Origin: Artemisia argyi
Taxonomy: Eukaryota; Streptophyta; Magnoliopsida; Asterales; Asteraceae
Length of the DNA stretch: 64,000 bases
Assembly (NCBI GenBank): GCA_030686995.1
Contig: CM060709.1
Coordinates: 269,768,913 to 269,832,912 of the forward strand
Direction of reading: 5' to 3'
Of this stretch, positions 1 through 11,954 are shown piece after piece (position 1 is the first letter of the stretch; each line of letters starts with the position of its first letter). The notes under the pieces were generated by a model that ran no database searches, had not been told where the DNA came from, and worked only from the letters and a program-made list of their open reading frames with translations. A program made the translations under genes and the position numbers.

Positions 1-689
1 ATTTTAGAAAATAACTAAAACACACAATCAACAAAGAACTATGTTTTTTTGTAATCTAATGTCTAAGAATACTAGCTTATTAACATATACAAATGTTGTT
101 TCTTTAGTGTTAAGTGTTACCAAACAAACATAGTTTTTTTGTTGTTGATAGTTGATAGTTTGATACATGGTAATTTGTTAAATTTTATAAGTCATAAACT
201 CATATATTGTAGCGTATATTCAGGAATTTAGGGTAGTTCATGGATTTTGATATGTTGTCTGCTTAATATTTTGGGTTTAAATGCAATGTAATAACTATTA
301 AGTGGCATTATGCATTGAAATTGATATTTTTGTGTTATTTAAGCTGCATAAGTTGTCACATATGTTATAAAAAAAACCCTAAATGTATAGTGCGCCTCAT
401 ATTTATGAATCCCGAACCTTGGTTTGCGCCTCGACTCGAGGCTCTTTGACCCCCTTTGCGCCTTAGTGCGCCTTGAGCCTTTCAGAACATTGCACGTAAG
501 CAATAGTTATCTTTCTATTATGATATTATTGAATTCATGTTGCAACAAAATAATTAGAAATCAAATAGTTATAAATATCAAATTGGATTCAAAAATTGGT
601 TAGGCACATGTGACATGGATGTAATTGGTTGGCATATATCTTTGATTTTCTTTCTCAGGTGTATAAACATATGATAGTAATATGTGGTG
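1..689. other. AT-rich intergenic DNA, no gene seen
   Basis: I see no coding region here. The stretch is AT-rich with many stops in all frames. Around 388-480 there is a patch of repeated GCGCCT and CTCGAGGC words in an otherwise AT-rich background, which looks like the end of a degenerate DNA transposon or MITE. No paired end or target duplication could be fixed. Confidence 0.5.
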
Positions 690-1000
690 TTGGAAGAAAC
701 ACGATTCATGAAGGCGTGCACGTATGTTCTTTGAAGGTGTGCGCATATTGTTTAACGAATTTGATGAAAAACTAGAAGAACACATATGTTCTTTAAAGGC
801 GTGCATGTATGTTCTTTGAAGATGTGCACATATGTTTGAAAGAATCTGATGAGAAACTTGAAAAACACATATGTTCTTGGAAGACGTGCATGTATGTTCT
901 TTGAAGACGTGCATGTATGTTCTTTGAAGACGTGCACATATGTTCGAAAGAATCTGATGAGAAACTTCAAATACATTATGCTTAGTGTACAATGTTCTTG
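690..1000. repeat. degenerate minisatellite with two-level structure
   Basis: A unit of about 22 bp built on GTGCATGTATGTTCTTTGAA recurs in tandem (about 710-830 and 875-945). These blocks are separated by a longer shared segment containing GAATCTGATGAGAAACTT (about 840-860 and 950-968, with a variant near 758). The pattern suggests a higher-order repeat of about 105 bp made of short units. The antisense reading frames across it (600-1066) are repeat artefacts. Confidence 0.75.
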
Positions 1001-1441
1001 GAAGTAGTGCATATGTATATTTAAAATAATGCATTTGTATATTAATTGTATTTCATTTGATATCAAAATGTGTGTATTATATTATGTTCTTAATTTGTCA
1101 TAAATCTAAACGTTATGACAATAACTTTTTATGCATTTTGTTTTTATTTTAGAACTTTATAGAATGTGAAGTATAAACGTATGTGTAATTACTTTTAAGT
1201 AAAGCCTATTTTAAGTAAAAACATACATGTGCCTCATCTTTATAAAAAAAAAAAAAGTCCGAAAATTTAGCAAATATTTAAAAACGGGATTTATTAAAAA
1301 AAATAAAAAAGAATATAAAAGTTGTATTTTACTATAATGTCCTTCTGGATTAATAATAATTTTTAATATTAAAAAAAATCTCATTGGTTTAGAGGAGTTC
1401 TCGCAGTTCCCGCACTTAAGAGGGTTCTAAAAATAAAGTCT

Positions 1442-1516
<75 letters not shown>

Positions 1517-2895
1517 AAAAGCAAATTTTAGTAGAACCCAACTTGGGCATCGAACAACAATTATTTCAATTACCACGATCAATTCAAACATATCACAATC
1601 AATACAAATCATGGCAACATCAAAACTTTTATTTTTTACAACACCAACAAAGAATATAAATATATTACTACCAATCTAAGTTAGGTCACCATTACATATA
1701 GTTTGTGTTATATACAAAGCCTCATAACTTAACTGGATTTCAAAAACTGAGCAAATATTCAATTTCATATAGAGGATCAAAAGGTGAAGTCTATTTCTAA
1801 TTAAGTGTGATAAAGATAATCAAAGGCAATGGATTTTTGTTAAACAATTAAAAACCAAATCACACAATTAGCGTAATGAACCTATCAAGATCGTGAGAAT
1901 ACTTTATTCAAACCTTTTGGTTAATGTCCTAAATAGATTGAGGTTCTCATTTAAAAACAAAATGAATAAAAAATGAGTTATCGTAAGAGGAGGATTTTGC
2001 AAAATGAAAATTCTTTCTCAATTTGTTTTTTGTGATTTCGGATGTAAAAAGCAAAGAGTATATCTTCCCGGTGAAGATTGCAAATAAAGCATTGACATTA
2101 GTCTTACAAAAATATCAAATGATATCCTATTCCTTAATTTAAGGATATAACATTAAGTAAAATTTAAAACGGAATTTGATTTATCATTAGTCAAACAAAC
2201 TTTAAATGAGAGTTAAATTGGTAAAACTAATATGCCACATGGATTTAATGACGTGGCATTAATGAGGTGGAAAGAATGCCAATATGGCTTAAATGACATG
2301 GCAAGTTTTCAAAAAAACTTTTGTTTATTATATATATAGATATAGATTTGAAAAATAAAGTTTGTTATATAAAAGAATTAGCTTAAAATACATGGTAGTT
2401 TTTGTAACTCGTCACATAGTTGGTGGGTGTTGCGAATTCTTTTTCTTTTCTGCAAAAACGACGTCGCCACTATTTTCGAAAAATCGTGAATTTGGAATCA
2501 TAAGTCTTAAAGTATGACTTATACAAACAGTTCTATATTCTATTTACATAATTTCCTCTCTATTCTATAGATAAATAGATCGCATCTCTTCTTATATTCT
2601 TCTAATTTTCGAGTACGATTTTATTGCGAAATAATTACAAATTTTGTATATCTTTCTTAAAAAACGTGCACCTACACTTTACAAAGTATATACAAATTTT
2701 TGTATATCTTTTTTAAAAACACTTACATTTTACATGTAGAACCAAAAATCGTTGGTGTGAGTATATAAAGTGCAAGACCTTTGTTGAACTTGCAAAAGGG
2801 TGCTACCATATGACTTTTGAATCATGATGTAATCTTTATATGTTATCACTTTGTTTCAAAATAGATCATGCTAACAACATAAGTACATATATTAT
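1001..2895. other. AT-rich intergenic DNA, no gene seen
   Basis: There is no supportable gene. It holds A/T homopolymer runs near 1240 and 1360 and the (TA)n tract listed separately. Near 2226-2305 there are short direct repeats of the type AATGACRTGGCA, which look like transposon debris. Confidence 0.5.
1445..1513. repeat. (TA)n microsatellite
   Basis: An uninterrupted TA dinucleotide run of about 69 bases. The antisense reading frame over it (Tyr-Ile repeats) is an artefact. Length is probably polymorphic and also prone to sequencing or assembly error. Confidence 0.95.
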
Positions 2896-3228
2896 AGGGA
2901 TAATTACCAAAATAGATCGTTGACTTTTTGACTAGTCACTTTTTAGACTTTCAAATTTCACTTTCCAAAATTAGATCAGGGCAACTAAAAAATTGAGCAA
3001 CCTTCATATATGTGTGACACGTGCCCTTAAAAGATTCTAGATTCTGTACTATACATTCCAAAAGATTATAGATTCTGTACTATATTAATAAAATATTCGA
3101 CACGTGTCGCACATATATGAAGGTTGCTCAGTCGCCAAGTTGCCCTGATCCGCCGGAGGAAAGTGATTTAAAAACATCTATTCAAGGAATGTGCTTTGGG
3201 CGACTGATCTATTTTGGTAATTTTCCCT
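2896..3228. mobile_element. foldback MITE, 333 bp, 7-bp target duplication
   Basis: The ends are inverted repeats: AGGGATAATTACC at the left pairs with the right end ending in GGTAATTTTCCCT, extending through AAAATAGATC. A second matching block (GATCAGGGCAACT, then GAGCAACCTTCATATATG) lies inside both arms, so each arm is about 130 bp. The element is flanked by the direct repeat ATATTAT (2889-2895 and 3229-3235). If the end is taken one base further out (TAGGG), the duplication reads as TATTA. The centre contains a direct repeat of AGATTCTAGATTCTGTACTATA-like sequence, given here as a motif of which both copies are imperfect. There is no coding capacity. I cannot assign the superfamily with certainty. 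Confidence 0.88.
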
Positions 3229-3664
3229 ATATTATAAACCTTAATCAAGATAACACATGAAGCTCGGGTCACAAAGCTAGCTTAGGTATATAGTACATAT
3301 TTGAGCTTTTGGAACAATTATAATTTTAAGTGGGTGTATAATAATTGTTTAGTTTTTGGAAGGATAATTAAAATTTTAAGTTTGATGAAACTTTATGGAC
3401 CTATATGCAATTCCAAATAAAAAATAAAGATAAAATAAAAGGTATAAATCATGCATTAGCGCCAAACTTTTTATTGAGTTGGGAAGAACAAGAACAAGAA
3501 GAAGACGAATATCGTCTCATCAACGAAGAAGAAGAAGAAGAATATCGTCTCATCCCAGAATGATGTAAGAAATTAATTATTCTTGTATATGTGTTTCGTG
3601 ACTTTCAAATTTTTGATGTTTTATTTATTTGCTATTTGTTCAGCTCGTGACAAAATTTTCCCAA

Positions 3665-5351
3665 ATGCGATTAAATGAGAGGAGGAGGGGTAAAGGATCA
3701 AATAGTGATCAGGTAAGTACGTTTTTTTTCGTGTTTTTTGATTTATTTACTATTAGAGAATCGGCTATTAAAGCAGCTGTTTTGATAATCATAGGTATTG
3801 TGCATCTGTTCCATTTTTAAGCATGATATATTATACTAAAATATGTCCCTGGTCCTAGTCCTCACTTGAATCGTCACACAACAACAACAACATACCTTAC
3901 AAAAAGAACATTTTTTCAGATCCTGTAATGCCTTACAGCTTTTTGCCCCTGTTAACAACAAAGGCATTTAAAGTCTGTGTTTTTCTTTTTCAGCTTGATA
4001 AAGATTTTCTCAAGATGGATGTTGCACAGTTGCGTGATCCTGCGTATCCTCTTGGTATGTTTTTGTCCTTTTTCTTATCTATTGTTTGTGCTTGCTAACT
4101 ATTATAAGAAATTACAAGTCAACAAGTTCACTTCATTTCATTTCACAGGTGGGCTTCCATTGCATTTTAGGGCCATTATTAAGGATGCAGTTGCCTTCAT
4201 GGAAGATTTGGAGGAAAAACCGGGTGACATTTCTCTCCGGAAGGAGCTATTTTTTGCCAAAGGTCGAATATATAAGATTACTCCTTTCCTTAAGTCCGTG
4301 GGGTATCTTCCAAGAGACTGGGATTTGTAAGTTCCATGCCTCTCTTCTTACCATTCCCATTTCTTATCCATTCTTTTGTCTTACGTTATCGTTATATTTC
4401 AATCTGATGCATCATGTATCTATGGTTAGATGTCTTTCTTTTAAAGTTGAAGAAACTGGATTTAGCGTATACTAATTAGAGTCCCATTTAGATTAATATC
4501 TAAAGCCAAATTAAGAATATTGTCTACCCCATTGGCATCTTCGTTGTTATTTGCCTGCTGTTGAACCCTCACCAAGTCATACAAGGCTAGGAAAATTTCC
4601 CTAAATGACCAAAATTGTGATACGTCTCAGGACATGGCCTGTTTTCCCTGTTCATGTTAAAGGCTCTTGTCTCTAAATGATCTAGCTCGCGTGTTTATCA
4701 ATAGGGATGTCAAATTAGATAGACAACATATAAATTTTACCTTGATGGACCCTGTCTGTCTCTGATTGTTCAATGTGTCGGGTTTCAACTCAAATCTGGT
4801 CAGACCTATAATATAATAATACTGTGTGTAAAAGAGTCCCTCGTAAACATTTGCACTTTATGTTGGTGGTCTTACTTGAGTCAACTTTTTTGCTTTTATT
4901 TTTATGTAAGATGTATTTACTTATGCTTGGCTATTGCCTAGGCAATTTTATATCTAAGCGATACAATGATGGGGATTAATCATTGATGCTCGAGGTTACT
5001 ATAAATTAAGTGGGCTGATGTGCGTCTAGATTATCTATTAAATTAGCTGGATCGTGCCCTGAATCACGATTCATTTATTTGGATCATGATCGATTTAGTT
5101 AGAACACCCAAAACCAGCCCTTGTCAAGGTGAAAATCGCGAATGCTAGAACACAATGTTTCTGTATGCTGTGTATCTTTATTTCATCGTGAGCTGGGCTG
5201 ACCTTGTTTTATTTCACTTTGTTATCATAAACTGATAATTATGTGATGGTGAATATATGTTGAAAATGGCTTTTCCTTAATTCAAACTTCACAAAAATAA
5301 GAAATTCTTGTTACTACTGTTGTCTGTTGCAGACAAGTATTTATTGTTTAG
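3665..5351 (+). CDS. small spliced plant gene, about 101 aa, function not recognised
   Basis: Four coding exons fit with GT-AG introns: 3665-3712 (within an exon starting at 3644), 3994-4054, 4149-4326 and a short last exon 5333-5351. The first three are well supported: each acceptor has a pyrimidine tract, the donors are GTAAGT, GTATGT and GTAAGT, and phase is kept at every junction. A GAA-rich untranslated exon probably lies at about 3480-3563, ending at a GTAAGA donor. The product starts with a basic stretch (residues 3-11, NERRRGKGS) and continues as a soluble, mixed-charge domain with a LPLHFRAIIKDAVAFM helix and ending near PRDWDL. There is no signal peptide or membrane segment. The last exon is the weakest part: an alternative acceptor at about 5468 would change the C terminus. 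I do not recognise the family, and it could be a fragment of a larger gene. Confidence 0.5.
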
Positions 5352-7313
5352 CTTGCCATTATGTATAGTAGTATTCTGTTTTGTATCAATGCAAATTTCT
5401 TCCTTTTGATTAATCTTTTATATAACTTATCTATCCTACTCTTACAATGACAATGTGGATCTGCCCAGTGCAAGGTTCCTTGTGGGATAAAGAAGATCTA
5501 CTTTTGTGGAGCTGGAAGCATGTTTCGTATTTTGTGTGGGTCCTTTATGTTGCGCTTATTGGGCATGTTGTTTTTCTTCTTAACTATGTGTGCCATGCGC
5601 CGGGTCAAATATGTGGCATGTATGCTATTCTTCTAGTTCTAGCTGTTTATATAACAAGTGTTTATGAATGTCTTCTACACCACACTTATGTTTGTTTTTG
5701 TTTTGTATCAATACTGCCTCCATTGAAGCTGTAGTTTTATGCATTGTATTATATGCTTATTGTTATACCGGCACACTGATCACTTGGTTTTGCCTGAGGT
5801 CCAGGGAATTACTGTACCAATGCTACACCCCTCCAATTAATTTTCATTATTTTTTCTCGGGTACCATTCAAGTAACTACAACCCTCCAAGTAACTGCATA
5901 TGCTAAATTACCATTCGACATTTGCCCTAGTAGTATCATTCTCCCACTGCAAACGTTTTGCAAACTGGTCAATGAAGGCTTTAGAAGAAATATGTCATTT
6001 GCTCTCAATTCCAACTCCTAGCTAATGATGGTCACTGAGATAGGTGTTCATTGCCATGATCTCAAAGTGTTGATTGGTCCAATTTTTTTTTCAATGAGAT
6101 AGTTTTGAAAATTTGATGTGGACATATTTTTCTTATTATATGAAAAATTGAATCATACACAATCTCCACCGGTGTTGTTGAAGATTGGAGATATAAAGCT
6201 TGTGATCACAAATTATCGTGTGCTCCTGTACTACACTATAAATTTGATTTTAGAAACAAATTAGCTTTGGGAGAAACTATCAACCTTAGAGTTGATCATG
6301 AACACTAAAATGTTACTTAACCTTCAAATAAGTTATGAGATGAAACTTGCGATGAACTACATGGAGGATCAAAGGATTTGGCTATGATGTTCACCCAAGA
6401 TTTGTGGTCAAGTCTCACTTTTACAAAATAAAATATCTAGGCACTTGACGTAGATGAAGTTAATGATGGTGAAGATCAATTCGCCAGCCTTGCTTTTTGG
6501 GTTTGTTTCAATCATAAAATAAACTCTTTGAATGAAACCCAATGTAAAAATGTATACCTTTCTAATACTCTTTAAACACACAGCGCTACATAGACCAGTT
6601 CATACATCTGAATCACTTCAATGGTTTTCTATTTGGATTCAATTCTTCGATTCCTTATTGAATTCTGGTTTGGGATAATATTAAGTACTGACTGTTGGCA
6701 AGCTTTCTTTACATTTATAAGAGTTTGAATGAGTAAACCAACTTGTATGTTACTGAAAACGGAGAGATTTTTCTGTTTGAAGATAATTTACTATTAATAT
6801 TTTGAATTGGTTTGAGTGTGGAAGACACTGTACATGTTTCATAATTAAGCTAGTGAAAGAACACCCATCGTTAGGGAACAGGGAATTAGGGATCAAATAT
6901 CCTAGCAAGCAAATGTAACTGCTACCAAGGGCTTTGCTTGCATATATACTAAATTTATAGGCAACATGAACATGCTTCTTGCTGTTACCCAATTCGCGTA
7001 CTTTCAAACCATGTTTTGCTCGGAACGCATTTATATATGCAAACTAGAGTTCACAGTCTTATGGCAATGGAGCTAATAGGTTGTATATCTGCAAGTTGCC
7101 ATAATTAACTACAAAAATTTTTGAACATGAGTACAGAGAGTAAATGCAATCAATGCACAATATGAGGAAAAACTTGCTGCAATTAGTGAAAGGCATACCA
7201 ATCCTAGAGATAAGTAGCTCAGGAAGGAATCACTTTTTGAATAGCACCAGTACCAGCAGGCTGCAAATGCAATAGATCAGCAATATACCAACAGTTAGCG
7301 TCATGGTTACGAT
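5352..7313. other. intergenic DNA, no gene seen
   Basis: The open frames here (for example 5447-5734 and 5668-6021) lack splice support and have the composition of random AT-rich DNA. A short in-frame stretch after a good acceptor at 5468 could be an alternative exon of the upstream gene. Otherwise I see nothing supportable up to the left LTR of the copia element. Confidence 0.45.
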
Positions 7314-7738
7314 TGTTGGTTATCCTCTTAATCATAGTCGATAATTCGTATAGCCAGGAATACGTGAGCCTATTGGGGCATACACATATACACCGAAGAA
7401 TATGTATTTATTAATATAAGTAAAGAAAAGTTGTACGCTTGGTTTGACGCAAGCTGCTAACAACAAGTGTCACACTTGTTTCGTTCGTGACGTGTACCAG
7501 CATACGCATATTCTCGTGAAGTGTATGTATGAAACGATAGAAATAACCTACTTTGGTCATTAGTGTTTCGATCCTTGTTAATTCAAGATTCAAGATTTGG
7601 TGTTTATCTATTTTTCAATAGATTCGAGGTTAGTATTTAATGTGTTTTAATTATGTGTTTTAATTCATAACATTAAACATAGATCCATCCGTTGCGTACT
7701 CGTGGTATAGATGGTTTAATCAATATGAATTCTCAACA
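7314..7738 (+). repeat. probable 5' LTR of the first copia element
   Basis: The right border is well fixed: the sequence ends in CAACA, one base before a PBS. The left border is inferred from TGTTGG at 7314, which gives TGTTG/CAACA termini and a length of 425 bp, typical of copia. The matching 3' LTR is not in the window, so the left border cannot be confirmed. Confidence 0.5.
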
Positions 7739-7739
7739 G

Positions 7740-7750
7740 TGGTATCAGAG
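7740..7750 (+). promoter_or_regulatory. primer-binding site, initiator tRNA-Met type
   Basis: TGGTATCAGAG is the standard complement of the 3' end of plant initiator tRNA-Met. It lies one base after the CA that ends the LTR. It primes minus-strand DNA synthesis. Confidence 0.9.
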
Positions 7751-8254
7751 ACAGGTTGTTTGGTGTTATGGGTTACACATAGAGTCGCTTGCTACGCTAA
7801 TTAAACACAAATATTAATTGTTATGACAACAACATGCATTATTGTCATTTAATTAAATCTTGATCTTGTTTAATTATTAATGGTTAATAATACTTAAAAG
7901 GGGTTAGGAAAATTAAAAGATTATTGTAACTTGTACTTCTTCTTCTTCCTTTTTTTTTTTTTTTTTTCCAATCTTAAGACTTACGCGGTCATTATTATGA
8001 CGTCTGTGATCCACTTGGTACCAAGTTCGAAAACCTTGTGGGAGCCTTAAATTCTCCAATTGGGGAAGACTCATTCTTGAGTTTTGGAGCATTACTTGTT
8101 TTACTGTTTTCCATTAGAGTCTGTCTTCACTTCTACTCCTTCTTCTGTCTGTTTTTTTAATTGCTTATATGTTTTATTCCTTGTGACTTGTTTTACATAT
8201 TTGCTAATGATTTGTAAATAAAAACAGACTAATTACTTATATCAAAACATGTTT

Positions 8255-8552
8255 TTAATTAAATCGTGGGTTCCATCAAGCTATTGAGGGTGTGGATCAT
8301 TACTCGAAGCTACCAGGATATAGCTTGCTGGATATCGTGAGATTTAATTATTATCTGTTAATATACACACTTAATTCCTTTTGACCTTTTATGTGTTATG
8401 TGTAAAAACTTGTTTTTTCTTACACTTAAATGTACTATAAACTATTGAAATCTGATTTAATTAAATCACGGGTTCCATCAAGCTATTGAGGGTGTGGATC
8501 ATTACTCGAAGCTACCAAGAAATAGCTTGCTGGATATCGTGTGATTTAATAA
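8255..8552 (+). repeat. two spaced ~90-bp direct repeats in the copia leader
   Basis: Copy 1 (about 8257-8349) and copy 2 (about 8459-8550) share a segment running from GGGTTCCATCAAGCTATTGA to GCTTGCTGGATATCGTG, with few differences and about 200 bp between starts. In copy 2 the ends can pair (TTAAATCAC with GTGATTTAA), so each copy may fold as a long stem-loop. Its place between PBS and gag is where packaging signals usually lie, but that role is inference. Confidence 0.75.
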
Positions 8553-9366
8553 ACTTTAACTATAAGATCTAAAGTTTTGTGCTTTTATTAATATCTTTGA
8601 TTATAACTAATTTCTTAGCTAAATCAATACAATATCTAGGGTTTGAGTGGCCTTTAATCTTTTCCCGCCCCACTACATGTTTCGGCATATGTGGGAATTA
8701 TTGGAAGAACTTGGGTCGTTTGACTCTTGCAGAATACAATATAGGGTTTAATCACTCTTTAATTTTTTCCCGTGATAAAAGTACACCTAATAAGTTGAAA
8801 AAATTGTTTTTATGCAAACTTGTGATACGAAGATGTGTACTTGCTTCTTCGTACACTTTTTGATACACGTTTTTTATCAAAAAATTATGTGATACCCTAT
8901 TTGAAATTTAAGTTTTTGCCATCCAAGTTTGAGAACACTTGCACTTGCCTTTTGCTCTTCGTGGGACGTGAGCGAATTGCAACCCAAGGTGTTTATTCTA
9001 TGGCGTTAGACCTAGAGTTATTTACACATGTTCTCTAATTGGACGACTTAATCGAGTCAAGCAGTGAGATCCTTGAGCCCGAGGCATAGGATGAGACAAA
9101 ACATGCATGAAACTAGTAGCTTACACTCTAGTGCCATAAGTCTCATGAATCTAAGAGTTGCACTTGTAATGCAATTGTCGCACGCCGCCTACCTCTTGTA
9201 CCCACAAGATTTACCAAAGTAGTAAGCACTACCGTGATGTGTGGGAGTTCAAGAGGGTCTTAGTCTTTTAGTAAATTATTGTTTTATTTATTGAAACATG
9301 GGTAGTTAATTTGTAAAATAATTAATTATCGAAGATACTAAAATTTTGAACTTTGTTTTAATGTAG

Positions 9367-10700
9367 ACGGCAGCAAATCAATCCGTCAACAATTCGATCT
9401 TCAGGTCTTTCCTTGAAAATGAAAAACTTACTGGATCAAACTTCCTCGACTGGTATCAGAACTTGACGATCGTCCTTGCAGCCGAGGATAAGTTAACCTA
9501 TGTGGAGCATCCCATACCTGCTACTCATGTTCCTCCAACTCCTAATCAGCAGGTTCCTGCTGATGTCCTTGCTGCTCACACCAAATGGGTTAAAGCATCC
9601 AAGGACATAGGATGTTTTATGTAGGGGTGACAATTTCTGACCCGACACGAAACCCGACCTGAAAGCGACACAAAAATTAACAGGTTCGGGTTGAGCTAAA
9701 TAGATTGTGGGTCAGGTTTGGGTCAACATATCTAACCCGTTTATTAAACAGGTCAGGTTCGGGTTGGGAATAAAATAAACGGGTCGACCCGCCAACCCGT
9801 TTAAGTTTTTTTCTTAATTAAAAATTATTTATATTTAATTATACGGGTTAAATGGGTTAAACGGGTCGACTCACTAACACGTTTAACCCATTTAACTCGT
9901 CTAATGTGCTAACTTTTATATATATAACGGATTAAATGGGTTAACTCGAAACCCGTTTAACGTATTCAACCCATGTAACCTATTTAACATGTTAACCTAA
10001 GTATATATACGGGTTAAGTGGGTCAGGTTCGGGTTACGTGTAAACAGGTTAGGGTTGACATAGCTGACCCGATGATTTAAATGGGTCAGGTTCAGGTTGG
10101 GGTTTTCTGACCCGCCAACCTGACAACCCGAACCCGAACCGAATTGCCACCCCTAGTTTTATGCTCATAAGCATGACTCCAGAACTTCAAAAGAATCTGG
10201 AGCACTTTGATGCATGTAAGCATGAGGAGGGTCAATCTGTTAGCACATATGTTCTGAAAATGAAGGGCTATCTAGATAGACTGGAACGCCTTGGTCACCC
10301 CATGTCATCTGGACGTACAATGAGCACAATTCTTACCTCTCTAAACAAGGACTTTGCTAGATGCAGACAAAATTATAATATGCAATGCATGGGGAAGACA
10401 GTGAATGAAGTATATGCAATGCTTAAGTTGCACGAACCAGGGCTTCCTAAGAAAGATGTTGCTGCTCATGCTGTACTTGCTATACAAGCAGGAAGGATCC
10501 AGAAGAATAATAAAACAAGAAGTCGCTGAATGGTGCTCAGGGTAAGAATCGTGGTAAAGGCAAGGCTAAGCTTGCTTATGCCCCCAAGGCCAAGATTCCC
10601 CCTCCACCTAAAAAGGAGCATCCTGTTAAGGACACTGAATGTCATCATTGTCATCAGATTGGACATTGGAGGAGGAACTGTCCTTCCTATTTACCCGAGT
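9367..10700 (+). pseudogene. gag: copia gag, split by a hAT MITE
   Basis: Gag forms the virus-like particle of the element and binds its RNA. The frame is open from about 9367 to 9621, is broken by the MITE, and resumes at about 10164. A TGA at 10527-10529 ends this frame, and the downstream part is in another frame. A CCHC zinc knuckle (CHHC-HQIGH-WRRNC spacing CX2CX4HX4C) is intact at about 10639-10680. No ATG is present at the expected N terminus: the codon there is ACG. So the gene carries at least three lesions: loss of the start, the insertion and a frameshift. Confidence 0.85.
9622..10155. mobile_element. hAT-type MITE, 534 bp, 8-bp target duplication
   Basis: The termini are inverted: TAGGGGTGACAATT on the left and AATTGCCACCCCTA on the right (one mismatch). 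The flanks are a perfect 8-bp duplication GTTTTATG (9614-9621 and 10156-10163). An 8-bp duplication with a TAGGGGTG-type terminus is diagnostic of hAT elements. The interior is rich in words of the type ACCCGTTTAACCC and GGGTCAGGTTCGGGTT on both strands, and has no coding capacity. Confidence 0.93.
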
Positions 10701-11954
10701 TGATGCAGAAGAAGTGCAATGTGGGTAGCAATGCTAGCACATCAGGTATCTTCATCATAGAACTTTATACTTTTCCTCATAAATCTTGGGTATATGACAC
10801 GAGTTGTGGTACTCACATCTGTCATACTACTCAGGGTCTTAGGGGAAGTAAGAAACTGAAGCCCGGAGCTTTAAGCCTGTACGTAGGGAATGGAAACCGT
10901 GCAGCCGTTGAAGCCATAGGAACTTTTGATTTGTCGCTTCCTAGTTGTTTAATAATTTGTTTAGACAATTGTCATTATGCTCCTAGTATTACTAGGGGTA
11001 TTGTTTCATTTCGCTTTTGAAAGACAAGGTTTTTACTCATTGTTTACAGATATTGGTATTTCAGTTTCAATGAATAACTTGTTTTATTTTAATGTTGTTT
11101 CTAGGAATGGTCTTTTTGAAATTGATATGCATGATTTTGTTTGAAATGATTGTTCTATGTATTCTGTTAATACTAAAAGACCCAAGCGTATCTTGGACTC
11201 TACATTCTTGTGGCATTGCCGACTTTGGCACATTAACAAGAAACGCATTGAGAAGCTGCAACGTGATGGGCTTCTTAAATCAACTAACCTTGAGCCTTTT
11301 GATAAGTGTGAATCTTGTGTGTCTAGGAAGATGGAAAGAAAGCCTTTTCCGCATAAAACAGATAAAGCTACACATTTGCTTGGACTCATACATTCTGATG
11401 TATGTGGCCCTTTTAGAATTGTGTCAAAACAAGGATACAACTATTTCTTAACTTTTGCTGACAACTTTAGTCGATATGGTTATGTTTACCAGCATAAACA
11501 TAAACATGAAGTCTTTGAAACTTTCAAAGTATTTCAAAGAAAAGTTGAGAATCAACTTGGTAAGACCATAAAGGCTTTACGGACTGACCGTGGAGGCGAA
11601 TATATAAGTCAAGAGTTTATAGATCATCTTAAGAAGTATGGGTCACAACTCTCTTCTCCACGTACACCACAACATAATGATGTATCTGAGAGAAGAAATC
11701 AAACCTTGCTTGACATGGTAAGATTTATGATGAAACAAACAACTCTACCAATGTCCTTTTGGGATTATGCTCTTGAGTTTGCTGCACGCATTCTCAATAT
11801 GGTTCCATCAAAGAAGGTTGAAAAGAGACCATATGAACTATGGCATTGGAAAGTCCCTAATCTGTCTTACTTACAGGTCTGGGGTTGTGAGGCTTTCGTG
11901 AAACGTGACACGCCTTATAAACTTGAACCAAGATCATTAAGTGTATCTTTTTAG
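10700..11954 (+). pseudogene. pol: copia protease and integrase, decayed
   Basis: Protease sequence lies at about 10785-11018. Its active-site motif reads DTSCG where copia proteases have DTG, so the catalytic triplet is altered. Integrase follows from about 11190. It has an HHCC-like region with the first His in LWHCR and Cys in KCESC. The catalytic core has all three acidic residues: HSDVCGPF, LRTDRGGEY and NDVSERRN. The frame is open at 11157-11954, then stops. Between protease and integrase the frame is lost (about 11018-11157). Confidence 0.87.

Noticed and set aside
690..1000. Regularly spaced repeats like a CRISPR array
   Set aside because: Units vary in sequence and spacing, intervening sequences are themselves repeats, and the window is plant nuclear DNA.
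1427..1612. 61-codon antisense frame with Tyr-Ile repeats
   Set aside because: Produced by the (TA)n tract.
6100..6480. Fossil retrotransposon pol
   Set aside because: A few words resemble gypsy integrase ends, but no motif or frame can be followed.
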